Below are positions 1 to 9,995 of a stretch of 64,000 nucleotides of DNA, piece after piece. A program made the translations under genes and the position numbers. Source of the DNA: Enoplolaimus lenunculus (lineage: Eukaryota > Nematoda > Enoplea > Enoplida > Thoracostomopsidae); contig JASANG010002439.1 of the NCBI GenBank assembly GCA_030248215.1, positions 1 through 64,000 of the forward strand, in the 5' to 3' direction. Within the stretch, counting starts at the first letter, position 1. Each line of letters begins with the position of its first letter. The notes below the pieces were generated by a model. That model was given only the letters and a program-made list of their open reading frames with translations, made no database searches and was not told the DNA's origin.

Positions 1-1085
1 GCCACGAAATACGTACTTGTGTTTGCTTAGTTAAATCATGCAATGGAGCTGCGATCAGGTAATAATCTTTCACAAAGCGCCTATAATAACCACATAGTCC
101 TAAGAAGCGGCGGACTTCTTTACGGTTCCGAAGCTTCATAACCGCTTGGATCTTTTCGATTTTGGCTTGATCGACTTTTATACCTTCTCGTGTTACTATG
201 TGTCCTAGGAATTCAATTTCACGTCGTGCAATCATGCACTTTTTGCCTTTAAGCTTAAGATCTGCTGATCTAAGCCGTTCCCAGACGCATTTAAGATCGT
301 ATACGTGAGACCAAAATTCTTTAGAGAAGACGACTATATCGTCGATGAAGCATAAACAGCAATCGCCTAACAAGCCTGTTAGCTCCTTGGTCATTATTCG
401 TTGGAATGTCGCCGGGGCGTTAGTGAGACCAAACGGCATACGCCGAAACTGGAACAAACCCTCATGAGTTATGAATGCGGTCTTTTCAACGTCTTCTTCA
501 GCTACCGGTATTTGCCAATACCCGGAGAGGGCGTCCATTGATGTAAAGAATTTTGAACCGCCCAACGCGTCCAATGTGTCGTCGATTCGCGGTAATGGAT
601 ATGCATCCTTCTTTGTCAGATCATTGACTTTTCGATAGTCGACGCAGAAACGTTGTGTTCCGTCCTTCTTTTTGGTCATTACCACTGGGCTCGCCCATGG
701 ACTTTCCGATCTTTCTATTACGCCGCTAGCCAGCATTTCTTTCACGTGCTGAGATATTAATACGCGATCACGAATTGCATTCCGATACAATTTTTGCCGC
801 ACCGGTTTCGCATCGCCGGTGTCGATTCTGTGAACAGCCTGTTTGTAACATCCAAGTTTCCCTTTACTATCTACGAACAACTCGCGAAATTGGTCCAAGG
901 CTACATGCATATACCGTTTTTGTTCATCCGTTAAATCCGCCTGATCAAGTACTAGGCCTGTTAATGGTTCCGTATTATATTTCTTGTTTTCATATAATTT
1001 TATAATGTAATTTTTATATTCTTCCACCAGCTGGGGAAGCTTCTCCTTATCTCGATATTGTAATTGCAATTTTGATTTGACTATA
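1..1085 (-). CDS. pol: Ty3/gypsy reverse transcriptase, partial (element fossil)
   Basis: Read on the minus strand this stretch shows classical retroelement reverse transcriptase blocks in order: a fingers motif reading VDYRKVNDLTKKDAYPLPRI, then PFGLTNAPATFQ, then the polymerase box FIDDIVVFSK, then a GHIVT-type block and a FLGLCGYYRRF block typical of Ty3/gypsy. The YXDD box is present as FIDD. The RNase H and integrase parts would lie left of base 1. The region follows protease directly, as expected for a gypsy pol. Family assignment rests on these motifs and on gene order; clade within Ty3/gypsy is not assigned. Confidence 0.9.
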
Positions 1086-1096
1086 CTGCCGTATAG

Positions 1097-2050
1097 TCAA
1101 TCGCTACTCGGAGAATTTTCCGGGCTCGGGACCGGGGTTTTGTGTACATCTTTGTCCAGTTGTTCATCGATCCACTTAACCAAGGGAGATAACTCTTTAG
1201 TTGATGTAAACTGTACATCTTTATGTATATGCATTAACTTCGAATGGGCTGGTAAAATTAAAGGTGAGGGTGTTAGATTACGCAGTGGGATCCACACCTT
1301 ACCACTTTTCACCGTTGTAATTATATCCTCGGCTGCGACTTGCTTCGATTCGTGCAGATATTGTGTCGGTTCTAGCTTGATAATTGAACCGTCTGGGTAA
1401 TTATCTTTTGAAACCTGTACTTCGATAACGTTGAGAGATTTTGGCTGCAACAACTCCTTCTTTTGCAACACTAGCATTTCATATTTATCCAGCAAGTCGT
1501 ATTGCTTCTGCAACCGATTCCAATGGTACGTTGGGATAGGCTGTCTCGCCGCTGATACTACGCCAGATGCACCGTTATACGATATATTAAATCGATACAT
1601 TGTATCTACACCTAAAACCATTGGGTAGCCAACCCCTGGTATCACGAGGAAATATTTTGATTTGATTGGCGGGAAGAAAATTTCTATGTCCAATGAGATC
1701 TTGCCTTCGACTTTCTCCCGTTTAGCACGAAACGATGAGATCGTGGATGAAGATGGCTCGAGTGGCTTGTGGCGGAAAAAGGTTTCATAAGCTGCTGAGT
1801 CCAGCAGGCTTGTATCGCACCCTGTATCTACTAGGGCCATCAATATTACTTTTCCGCACTTTACTTCGACGAACGGCCGCATGCTCATGTATTGAGATCT
1901 TATTAGGGCCGTTTTATTCGGATCCGCATCCTGATCTAAGAACGCTTTAAGTGCCATACGTTCTGCCAATTTCCTATCAGTCGCGTTTGCTTCCTGTTCC
2001 ACTTCGCTGGAGTTCACAATTGGAAATTGGGTCTCCAATTCACCCACCAT
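1097..2050 (-). CDS. Retropepsin-type protease region of the Ty3/gypsy element
   Basis: A 317-codon minus-strand frame starting at an ATG at 2050. The aspartic protease signature ALVDTGCDTSLL lies at about residues 72-83, with the catalytic DTG triad at about 75-77, followed by a hydrophobic flap-like stretch and a VLGVDTM motif where retropepsins carry their second conserved block. The N-terminal 60 residues are charged and look like a linker after gag. It sits 20 bases downstream of gag and just upstream of reverse transcriptase, matching the gag-protease-RT order. In life it would process the polyprotein in the particle; here it is a fossil component. Confidence 0.85.
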   Translation of the reverse strand: MVGELETQFPIVNSSEVEQEANATDRKLAERMALKAFLDQDADPNKTALIRSQYMSMRPFVEVKCGKVILMALVDTGCDTSLLDSAAYETFFRHKPLEPSSSTISSFRAKREKVEGKISLDIEIFFPPIKSKYFLVIPGVGYPMVLGVDTMYRFNISYNGASGVVSAARQPIPTYHWNRLQKQYDLLDKYEMLVLQKKELLQPKSLNVIEVQVSKDNYPDGSIIKLEPTQYLHESKQVAAEDIITTVKSGKVWIPLRNLTPSPLILPAHSKLMHIHKDVQFTSTKELSPLVKWIDEQLDKDVHKTPVPSPENSPSSD

Positions 2051-2070
2051 ATCTAGATAATAATCATTTT

Positions 2071-4848
2071 CTATAAAATGCTCCTCATGATCACCCTCAA
2101 AAACCGGGAGATCGTCAAAGGGGTGTCAAGATCGTTTACTATAATGTCATTTTTGGATTCTTCGTTAAATTCCGAAAACATTTTACTGACCTTTTTGCTT
2201 ATTGCTTGTACTTTTTCTTGATGTTTTTGTGCGTCTTCTTCTGAAGCGTTGCAATTACGGGTAGAATGACCCCATTCACCGCATCGCCAGCATTCCATAA
2301 GACGCGTACCTTCCTCTTTGTCTGCTGATATACTTCGACGCAGGTACCGTTGAATGGCTGGCGAAGGTGCCGACTTCAGAAGTTTTACTAAATTTTCGTA
2401 CCACTCATTATGCTGTTCTTTCATTTCCTTTGCATTAATCGGGCGGGGCGGAGGTGTGCGATCGCGTTGACCGCTATAACCTCGAGGTGGTGTCCCATCC
2501 CGTGAAAAGCGACGTTCTGTTTGTCGTGGTTGCTCAGATGACGTTGAATTCGAACGTTTATTAACCATACCGTTTTGACCAACTTTGCGATTAAGTGGTG
2601 CATATGGAAATTTAGGGTGTTCAGCTGAACGCCCTGCACTATTTCTATTAAGTGCTTCTACTGCTTCGAATAGTACTTGCCGATTACCACGTAGTGCAAT
2701 TTTATCTTTTTCCTTCTTTAACGACTCAAATTCCTCGTGATCTTGAGCCAATTGAATTAGTTTTGGTATTGGATAATACGTGCGCATTACCGCGAGTTGA
2801 GATCGAATTGGTTCGTGTAGCCCACCAACGAACGCGTCCCGAAAAACGTGCTCGTTATCGGCTTGTTCCGCAAGGTTGAAACGTTCCACCCAGACTCGTT
2901 GTAAGCGAAAGGCAAAATCCTTTACCTTTTCTCCGTAACGTTGCACCATTCCTTCAACTTCTTTTAGCCGTTGTCTAAGTGGGCCATAATACATGTATCT
3001 CTCTTCAAACGCTTGTATTATTTGTGCATACGTTATATCTGGCCCGTAAGTATGTTCCAATATCGCCAGATATTGGCCCGCTTCCCTTACCATCCGCAAT
3101 CGAAACAACATTTTCATTTGAGCATCGCCTTGGATTCCCATCGTTCGCATATAGCGTTCGAAGTTTGTCAACCAGAATCGAAAACTTGTATGCCCATCAA
3201 ATGGTTCTTCCTTAAATTTAAGGAGCTTCGTCGGGATACCCTGAATTGTATCCTGTGTAGTGGTTGGCATACGTACCGGTTGATCGCGCCAATTGCGTGG
3301 AGATCGCTCCCACGTATTCATGCGTGGTCGATATAGTTGTAATTCCCGATTCGGATTCTGGCGCATTGGTATGCGCATATTACCTGGTGGGCGGAGTGTA
3401 GGCCTTGGCGAAAATACTGGATACCGACTGTTGGCAACATAGTTCTGTTGACCACTACTAGGCATATACGGGCGTTGTTGCTGATAATAAGGACGATTAG
3501 GTGAACCCACATTATTGTTGTTAGTATTTGCTACAAATGGAAACACACTGCTGCGTGCTTCTGTGCGCCTAGGGGTTACCTCCCTATTATACCTATTATA
3601 GTCATTGCTATTACGTTCATTAGCATACACATTATTGTGTCGAATGGGTTGAGCCGAACCCATCGCTAAGCCACGTGTCGAAACTGGTGGAACTATTTCT
3701 GGGATGGTTGGATTTTGCATCTGATACTGATTATTTGGCTGACTTTGCATACACAACCTAGCTTGCAATTCATTTATCATCAATTGTAACTGCGAAGCAC
3801 CGGGTGACGGCTGATGCGACATCTGACGTAACTGGTTATCCAACTCTACTTCATTAGTATCTAACAAATTTTGTGAAGAACCTGGTGGTATAGGTGTACT
3901 ATTGCGACCTCCAACTGACACTACTGCTTTAGTATTTTGTGTATTCGTTGGATCCTGGCCACCCAGCTGGGTGGCCAACTGGTCTACTTCTTGTATAAAT
4001 GGTTCATTCAACTTAGTATTTGGTCCACCCATTTGTCGTGTAATATATGCATTAACCTCACTAATTGGGATATGAGTCTTTCCAAAATTATGAACTTGTA
4101 CCATTAAACTTTCCAAAGACTGGCGACATTCTGTAAGGATGGCGGCCTGAGTCACCGCCTCCCGCTGCTGCTCATCTGTTACCTCCGAATCCTCTGGATC
4201 TAAAAAGTTATGTATATTAGTATTTGCCTCCGCTCGAACTACAAACTGGTTATTTGTTAGTGAAGCTAAAGTGCTAGGCAAAGCTGTTGGTTCCATACCG
4301 TACTGGAGATAGTTCTTTTGAGATCGAGAAACTACCGGAACTTTAGCACGAGCCCCCAGTCCCGTTTCTGCAATGTCGACCACTCGAGGTACCACTGACA
4401 TCGACGATGTTGCTACACTCGATGGAATCACCGACTGTGCCACTATCGCAGACCGGGTCGTTGTCGGTATAGCCAACAACGCTGTTGTGGCTTCACAAGT
4501 GACTGCAACTTCGGCCAAACACCGTGTTTGGCTTCGTGTTCGGATTGAAAATGGTACTGCCGACTCGGATGATCGACGCGCAACGGTGGTAACTGGTGCC
4601 CGAATCAGCCATTGATTTGTGTTCATGTAGTCTGCAACGTCACGAACTACGCGACGTTGTTCGACTGTACGATCAGCTAACGCGACCTCATGTCCACTTT
4701 GAGTCGATGATACTACGGTCTCTACTTGATGTAAACCGGCTGGTTGGTCATCCACAGATGGTAGATTAAGATCTTCCATTGGACGATCCACTATGATTGG
4801 GTGATTACTAGGCTGGGATGACGGGTTCATACGAGATTTCGAAGCCAT
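2071..4848 (-). CDS. gag: Gag-like capsid/nucleocapsid region of the Ty3/gypsy element
   Basis: A long minus-strand frame. I choose the ATG at 4848 because it sits in a strong GCCATGG context; in-frame codons upstream of it lack ATG. The first 500 or so residues are low-complexity, rich in Q, N, S and T. The capsid-like core follows (FRFWLTNFERYMRTMG, then LRQRLKEVEGMVQRYGEKVK and FRDAFVGGLHEPIRSQLAVM), which resembles the retrotransposon gag family. Near the C terminus is a CCHC zinc knuckle, CWRCGEWGHSTRNC, with spacing C-x2-C-x4-H-x4-C. Gag packages the element RNA in Ty3/gypsy particles. The unusually long polar N-terminal half is the main oddity compared with short gypsy gags. Confidence 0.85.
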   Translation of the reverse strand: MASKSRMNPSSQPSNHPIIVDRPMEDLNLPSVDDQPAGLHQVETVVSSTQSGHEVALADRTVEQRRVVRDVADYMNTNQWLIRAPVTTVARRSSESAVPFSIRTRSQTRCLAEVAVTCEATTALLAIPTTTRSAIVAQSVIPSSVATSSMSVVPRVVDIAETGLGARAKVPVVSRSQKNYLQYGMEPTALPSTLASLTNNQFVVRAEANTNIHNFLDPEDSEVTDEQQREAVTQAAILTECRQSLESLMVQVHNFGKTHIPISEVNAYITRQMGGPNTKLNEPFIQEVDQLATQLGGQDPTNTQNTKAVVSVGGRNSTPIPPGSSQNLLDTNEVELDNQLRQMSHQPSPGASQLQLMINELQARLCMQSQPNNQYQMQNPTIPEIVPPVSTRGLAMGSAQPIRHNNVYANERNSNDYNRYNREVTPRRTEARSSVFPFVANTNNNNVGSPNRPYYQQQRPYMPSSGQQNYVANSRYPVFSPRPTLRPPGNMRIPMRQNPNRELQLYRPRMNTWERSPRNWRDQPVRMPTTTQDTIQGIPTKLLKFKEEPFDGHTSFRFWLTNFERYMRTMGIQGDAQMKMLFRLRMVREAGQYLAILEHTYGPDITYAQIIQAFEERYMYYGPLRQRLKEVEGMVQRYGEKVKDFAFRLQRVWVERFNLAEQADNEHVFRDAFVGGLHEPIRSQLAVMRTYYPIPKLIQLAQDHEEFESLKKEKDKIALRGNRQVLFEAVEALNRNSAGRSAEHPKFPYAPLNRKVGQNGMVNKRSNSTSSEQPRQTERRFSRDGTPPRGYSGQRDRTPPPRPINAKEMKEQHNEWYENLVKLLKSAPSPAIQRYLRRSISADKEEGTRLMECWRCGEWGHSTRNCNASEEDAQKHQEKVQAISKKVSKMFSEFNEESKNDIIVNDLDTPLTISRFLRVIMRSIL

Positions 4849-4866
4849 GGCAACGAATTGAAACAA

Positions 4867-5121
4867 ATGGATCGAAAATAACTAACGAGATCACTTACGA
4901 GATATTATACTACAATTACTTGCACTAAAACATGATCGAATTTACTTACTCGGAGCTGATAACTCGACTGAATAACGATAACTTCCTTCTGTTCTTATGT
5001 TATTCCTTGATGACAAAGCCTAGTTCACTGACGGAAACAACCCAAGAACAGGAAACGAGCAATCAGCCTGTACTGCCAGTAGCGTTTCATATGTCGTGTA
5101 ATATCGCTTTATTATACGTTG
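4867..5121. other. Short leader immediately upstream of gag
   Basis: Minus-strand sequence just upstream of the gag ATG. A GTAAGT match lies at about 4902-4907, which could be a splice donor or chance. No other feature is visible. Confidence 0.3.
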
Positions 5122-5265
5122 GGATCGTGTTAGACGATCCCCCTTTCTTTAAGGGGGACACCCGTATAATGGGATCGTAGTCAACGATCCCTCTTTCTTT
5201 AAGAGGGATACCGTGCATTTGGATCGTGATAGACGATCCCCCTTTCTTTAAGGGGGATTCCCGTG
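5122..5265. repeat. Three tandem ~50-bp units, each with two perfect hairpins
   Basis: Units begin at 5122, 5172 and 5221. Each starts with GGATCGT, a 5-base loop and ACGATCC, then a second hairpin built from CCCCC-TTTCTTTAA-GGGGG. In the middle unit the second stem is CCCTC/GAGGG: both sides have changed together so pairing is kept. The loops of the first hairpin differ between units (gttag, agtca, gatag) while the stems do not. That pattern suggests the stems themselves are maintained, as RNA or as DNA cruciforms. The units lie between gag and the upstream open frames of the retrotransposon leader. Confidence 0.85.
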
Positions 5266-5280
5266 TGTCTCGGTATCTGA

Positions 5281-5681
5281 TGGTAGCTCCCTTCTATACT
5301 TCTAAATTCATATACGTTTCATACACATATCCTTAGTTATACTTACATCTTATGACTTAGCCCCTATGCTTGTTCTTAATGCATAATCCTTCGATTAATC
5401 AGTAACTACGCATCTTCAAGTGTACAAAGCTATGCACACTACATATTACATACGTGTAGTCACTGTCAGCACAATTACCTATACACTGCCATACACGTGT
5501 CCTATCTAACACATATCACTATATATCTAACACCTATACGTACATGTCCATCACAGCATATTTGTCCTGCGTAACCTAATTACTATGCATCTCACTATAA
5601 ACGGCATGGTTGCAATATGCATAGTCTAAAAATTTAAACTTCACCTGTATAAACCTAAGATCTTACAAATCAGTTTTGTGC
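5281..5681. other. AT-rich leader stretch with no recognised feature
   Basis: Ordinary AT-rich sequence between the hairpin repeats and the next small open frame. I see no coding frame, no long inverted repeat and no repeat unit shared with the rest of the window. Confidence 0.4.
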
Positions 5682-5966
5682 TTACTTTCGCTTTGTAACA
5701 ACTTCGCTATCTGAGGCCAGCTCCGCATCTGAATCCGGCTGTAAAGCCGACGCACGCGCTGCTGCGGTGGTTGGTGTTGGACGCTGCACTGGTGCTGTTG
5801 CTTCGTAGAATGCTTGCAGCCATTCCTCCCGCCGCTGCTGCGTGGCTGTCTCAGTTAGCGTGCTTGTACTGGCTGTACGTGTCAATTTTGGTTGCATCAA
5901 GGCAGTATCAATGTGCTTGCTGGCCGCCCGTTTCCTGCGCTTGCGTCGCTTGCCAATTTGTTTAAA
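5682..5966 (-). CDS. Small basic protein frame in the retrotransposon leader (possible second exon)
   Basis: An open minus-strand stretch of 95 codons including the stop. It is entered at an acceptor-like sequence (tgttttag) at about 5967-5974, with no ATG at its beginning. Near the start is a dense basic cluster, GKRRKRRKR, resembling a nuclear localisation signal or an arginine-rich RNA-binding motif. A Thr/Ala/Glu-rich tail and an acidic patch (DSDAELASDSE) follow. The frame phase matches that left by the donor at the end of the frame at 7362-7520, so the two could be exons of one spliced leader transcript. I do not recognise the protein. It may belong to the retroelement as an accessory frame or be unrelated. 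Confidence 0.45.
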   Translation of the reverse strand, partial: FKQIGKRRKRRKRAASKHIDTALMQPKLTRTASTSTLTETATQQRREEWLQAFYEATAPVQRPTPTTAAARASALQPDSDAELASDSEVVTKRK

Positions 5967-6199
5967 CTAAAACAGATAACCTCAATATATATTTACTGTT
6001 CAATTACTGACATATACTCTTGAACTAAAATTACAAGTTGCAACTTCACAAGCGACATAAAGCTCAGTTAGTTTTAGGCTAACCAACCTAGGTAGCCTTC
6101 AAGCGATTTCTAAAGCTATATACACTATGTACATCGAATAAATATTGGGGGGCGATTAAATAAAGAAAGGGGTCTATGTATCTTCAGCGGATGGGTCAT

Positions 6200-7262
6200 G
6201 CAACTCTCTATCTGTAGCGACCCTTATATGAAAGCGTGAGTAGCCCCCATATAAGTCAGAAAGTTATGGGACGCCGCCTACCCTCGGCAACTTTCTGCTT
6301 ATGCGAGATAAGTTAGATCGAACACGGCGAATCCTGCTAAGCCCGTGACTGGGGTAGGTCTACCAGGTGGTCACGACATATAGAGAGTTACGAGGATCCG
6401 ACAAATACGCAACACCTCTCAGCTCAACGTTTGCCAAGCCACACATGGACTTGGGAATTAGCGACTTCGCCCAGCCCCATGACCGCTTTGCTAAAGCTAG
6501 GAATTTCAGCCAAACGCCCTAAGCCTAAGCGTCCTAGCAAGCTACCAATTCCCAAAATCGCACACCCAGCTTGACAGCGTTGCTCCGCGAAACGCTGCAT
6601 CGGACCTGACTAGAATAATCCATATCGCCTGCATAGGCGACGCCGAAATATATGCTTAGCGAAACCGTGCGAGCAGGATAACAATCTGCGAGCACTTTTG
6701 GGATAAAACTGCGAAATTAAAATTAACTGCTCAGAATCCACAAATCTTGCTATATCTTAAACTACACACTCAATTAGGATAAAACTTCAAACCCTGAATC
6801 CGATTCCATACATGTAACGCAAAATTTAGGCCGGCTCACGAATTCATTTCACATTGTTAGGCTAAAACATATATGTACTAAATCAAGACTCACCCGTTCA
6901 ATACCGACACGCACAAAATCTGCAGGTCCGAGTAAAACTGCTTACTAATTCACAAACCTGCAGATGACTAAAACCACTCGAGTAAGAGAGATACGAAAAA
7001 TGCGGGTCGACCCATGAGAAACTTACGCGTAGTAGACTAAGATGCTCAGACCCAAAACAGGAAAGCGAGAGCTTAGGCCTAAGACAGAGAGCAAGATGAT
7101 GATGCGCATCGGATTGAAAGAACTAAGACGGAAAATACTTAAGGTGCGAAAGCGTCGCAGGGTAAACTAAGCTGGGTCCCCACCATGCGGGTGGATCACC
7201 TAGGCCTATGCGGGGTGAAAACAATAAACAGTAACGCCTGAGTATAGCAGCTCACTATACTC
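6200..7262. other. Dense array of perfect inverted repeats (structured leader or intron)
   Basis: About ten perfect stems lie within 1.1 kb. Pairs include 6223-6230/6248-6255, 6257-6265/6289-6297, 6298-6302/6308-6312, 6345-6349/6370-6374, 6451-6459/6547-6555, 6496-6502/6532-6538, 6575-6581/6591-6597, 6625-6630/6635-6640 (4-base loop), 6918-6927/6956-6965 and 7240-7247/7255-7262 (7-base loop). An outer near-perfect 14-bp stem (6202-6215 with 6376-6389) encloses four of the inner hairpins, giving a multibranched domain. At 6667-6695 two 4-bp stems are separated by facing GA/GA. This density is far above anything else in the window. Most of it falls between the two small open frames, so it could be an intron or an untranslated leader of the element. 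Confidence 0.75.
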
Positions 7263-7361
7263 TCCGAAATTTATTAGTACGAAAACAAATACTTAACTCA
7301 CAAGAAAAATAATTATAGCCAACAAATTTCATATACCTTTAACATTGACCCTATGATTTAC

Positions 7362-7520
7362 CTGATCATCCGCTAGGTTTTTAGCTTGCAATGCATCCAG
7401 TTCTGCCTGAATGTCCGGTGTCGGCTGACCAACGGTCCACCGATAACCGGAGGTTGACGGCTTAAACGCCTCAGCTTGAGGGTTTAGCGGAGATGACTGT
7501 TTTGAGGTGTCCGAGTCCAT
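7362..7520 (-). CDS. Small open frame in the retrotransposon leader (possible first exon)
   Basis: An ATG at 7520 opens 53 codons rich in Ser, Pro, Gln and Asp, ending in ...KNLADDQ at a consensus splice donor, CAG followed by GTAAAT (donor GT at 7360-7361). Read on without splicing, the frame stops ten codons later. The donor phase (0) agrees with the acceptor before the basic frame at 5682-5966. No domain is recognised; the segment DIQAELDALQAKN could form a short amphipathic helix. It is probably part of the retrotransposon leader, although a small host gene overlapping the element is not excluded. Confidence 0.45.
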
Positions 7521-7701
7521 AATTTACTTTAATTAAACTAATTGGCACTAATTTTAGGTGGCTAACGACAGCACTGAAACTTATGCAAGTAATAGTTAGA
7601 CCAAGCTTTAACTTGCAATAGGGCTAGCTTTTCCAGAGCGCACACTAACTTATACAAAGCCAAGATGTAACTCCAAGTTAGAATAAAATGCAATCTTACC
7701 A

Positions 7702-7879
7702 CAATTTCTGGTATTTCATGCGACGGGCACGGAAGTGGCCGAGCATGCGGATTGTCCCGAGTCACGCCCTGCCAGAAAGGAGACTCAGCCGCTGTCCAAT
7801 TGCACCAGTCAAGGCCCGTAGTCCATGACCAACCTACCCGGAGCTGCGGGAGGTGTGCTTGCTTAAATCTATATGCCAT
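7702..7879 (-). CDS. Doubtful open frame ending at a splice donor
   Basis: A minus-strand ATG at 7879 opens about 60 codons (start MAYRFKQAHLPQLRVGW) ending at GTG followed by GTAAGA. The GC content is higher than in the surroundings. No acceptor that continues the frame into the neighbouring leader frame is visible, so it may be an untranslated exon or chance. No family recognised. Confidence 0.2.
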
Positions 7880-8795
7880 GCAAATTCCCGAAATTATAGA
7901 GCTTGGATCTTACTACAATTCTACTGACCTCACTAATGCAAATCGAAAACCCAAGAAAATTCACAAGTTAATCACTTATTCGAAAAACAACCACTATGAT
8001 AATCTCAAACCCAGCGGCTGAGATCAAAACAGGCAAGAAAATCTAACGCCGGCTATTTTGCATAACCGGTTGTAAAAACAGGAAAACTCAAAACTAATGA
8101 TTTCCACCGCTAGAACAACCAATCAACACAAAAACATATATAATATAATCAAATTCAACACATATTACTCAACATCCGCCATCCATTCCGCGGACCAAGC
8201 CAAAAACATACGTAACCTTATTCAGTAGCTAGCCTTAACATTTTAAAATCACAAAATACATCTAACATCATATACGCTTTCCAAGCCCAGAATACGTCCA
8301 TTCAGATAGAATTTGAGGGTTTTAGACCCGTTTTATAAAATTCAGCAAGTTTCGAACCCTATTACTAAGTTTTACAATGATTGAAACTGAATTGAGCCAA
8401 ATTCAGACAATTATTGAATTTCACAAAATTCAAACATTTTGTAAGTTAGATTTCTGACCCGAGAACAGTTGTACTAGACTTGAAATGAGTCAATACCGAC
8501 TATTCACGATTGTTTTCAAACTTTTCAAGCTATGGGAGCACCCACAGCTCACCCGGAACGGATTTACAAAGTCTGTGCATTTCTACGAGTTATATCGATT
8601 TCCAGACCTGTGCACATGAGCATACAGCAACCCTCCAGAGCTCCGAAACTTCAAGGGCTGCTCATTACGGCTCAGAATCTTCCGAGTCAAAGCTCCGCTA
8701 GCTGGCGTGAGCTTGCACGGGATCCTCTCGCTCCAGATATTATCATTAACATTTTCGTGCAGCCCGAAAGCTCACACATTCCCTCAAAAATGTGA
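7880..8795. other. Putative LTR or leader region, boundaries unresolved
   Basis: Mixed-composition sequence upstream of gag. By position it is where the 5' LTR should lie, but without the other LTR no end can be fixed. No open frame with support and no primer-binding site that I would defend. Confidence 0.3.
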
Positions 8796-8843
8796 TCCCA
8801 GCTATTATCCACCTAAATTCTGCTAGAATTTAGAGGCGCTGGG
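8796..8843. other. Nested perfect hairpin
   Basis: CCCAGC pairs with GCTGGG on the outside and CTAAATTC pairs with GAATTTAG on the inside, with a 5-base loop. It lies just before the poly-A run, at the provisional outer limit of the retrotransposon. Confidence 0.6.
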
Positions 8844-8878
8844 TGCAATGACATCTGTACAGTTTACACCGTTAAATG

Positions 8879-8918
8879 AAAAAAAAAAAAAAAAAAAAAG
8901 AAAAAAAGAAAAAAACAA
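8879..8918. repeat. Poly-A tract with few interruptions
   Basis: About twenty uninterrupted A residues followed by more A-rich sequence. It could be a retrotransposed tail on the plus strand or simple slippage. Confidence 0.8.
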
Positions 8919-9550
8919 ACACAAACATTTGATACCGGACTAACGTGTAGACAAAATGTTACCAGCTGTTGTAATAGGGACAAAACATGTTCCGAGCTGC
9001 CCCAGTTACAACGTGAACCTCGCATTAGTTGTTAGTTCGCAACATACTTAATATGCTCACTGCTGTGACACCTCTCAAAGTAACATCGGCGTGTGTTAGG
9101 AAAAAGTTATGAACACTGGGAGATTGGGACACTGAAAAGCTGGGATATTGCGAAATTCAGCGTGACCACAACCCTGTAGTTATCAAGGGCCAATACCTTA
9201 ATGCTTGGACCGAGTCAGTTGCCAAACTTGTGCTAAAAACAATTGAAATCCGGAGCTATTAAAGGCACCCATAGAATATTCAGCAGCAATCAAAGGCAAA
9301 TATGCCTAATGAAGTATTTTCAGTAGTAATTAACTTTTATTCGATAACGAAAAAGCTTTGACAAATTATTGCGGGTATTGTTTTAAGCTTAATTCATTTT
9401 TTGGCCAATTCCTTTATTACTAACGAATGTTTTTGATTGTTTGCCGTCTATTGTAGTATTTGTGCAGAATTTTGCAATTGAGAGATACTTTATGCGCTCG
9501 CGTATTAGGAATGAACATAAACAATTATGTGAGATTAGCTATATAGGAAT
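8919..9550. other. AT-rich spacer without recognised features
   Basis: I see no supported gene, repeat family or structure here. Confidence 0.4.
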
Positions 9551-9743
9551 GAAAGCCGGAGCAGACAGGGGTGGATGCTTCCCACAAACTCCAGGATGCC
9601 CCCTCAAACTCGCGTGTCAAGCGAACGAGAAGCCAGACGCATTTTAAAACTTTGGCCATTTTTGTTTCAGCCCGTGAGAGTGTGGGGCCCTGTAGAGGCG
9701 CCCCCCCCAAATGGGGGTATGGGGAGTGCCTGCTCCGGCCCTG
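9551..9743. mobile_element. hAT-type MITE with perfect 8-bp target duplication
   Basis: The right end reads CTGCTCCGGCCCTG and the left end GAAAGCCGGAGCAG, a degenerate match to its complement. The flanks at 9543-9550 and 9744-9751 are both ATAGGAAT, a perfect 8-bp duplication as made by hAT transposases. It is 193 bp long and non-coding, with a C run inside. Confidence 0.75.
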
Positions 9744-9995
9744 ATAGGAATATGGGCTTATGTTACTTTTAATGGCGACCCGTTTGCTTCTAAGGCAGCA
9801 CTAAAGTACCCTTATTGTTTAAACATACGTTTTGGTCTTGTCTTTACGTCAGGCTAAGGTTTAGGCTAATGCTCGGGAATAGGGTTAGACTGTGTTACTT
9901 AGCTAAAAGCAACAGTCAAAATGTATATATACAAAGCTGCAATTAAACTGCGAATAGCCTTGCATTTGTAAACCAGTTACTGTTTGTTTTGGCTA

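Larger units (their letters stand above)
1..8880 (-). mobile_element. Ty3/gypsy LTR retrotransposon, 5' portion (left side cut by window edge)
   Basis: The order on the minus strand is leader, gag, protease, reverse transcriptase, which is that of a Ty3/gypsy (Metaviridae) element. The remaining pol domains and the 3' LTR lie outside the window. I could not place the 5' LTR: the region between gag and about 8.88 kb has the richer composition and structured sequence of an element leader, and a poly-A run at 8879-8918 marks a sharp change to ordinary AT-rich DNA, so I use that as a provisional right limit. What is visible looks largely whole. Age cannot be judged because the two LTRs cannot be compared here. 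The element is treated as a fossil and no function is claimed for it. Confidence 0.65.

Noticed and set aside
7562-8021. Host gene on either strand in the putative LTR region
   Set aside because: Overlapping open frames on both strands without continuing splice sites; GC content explains their length.
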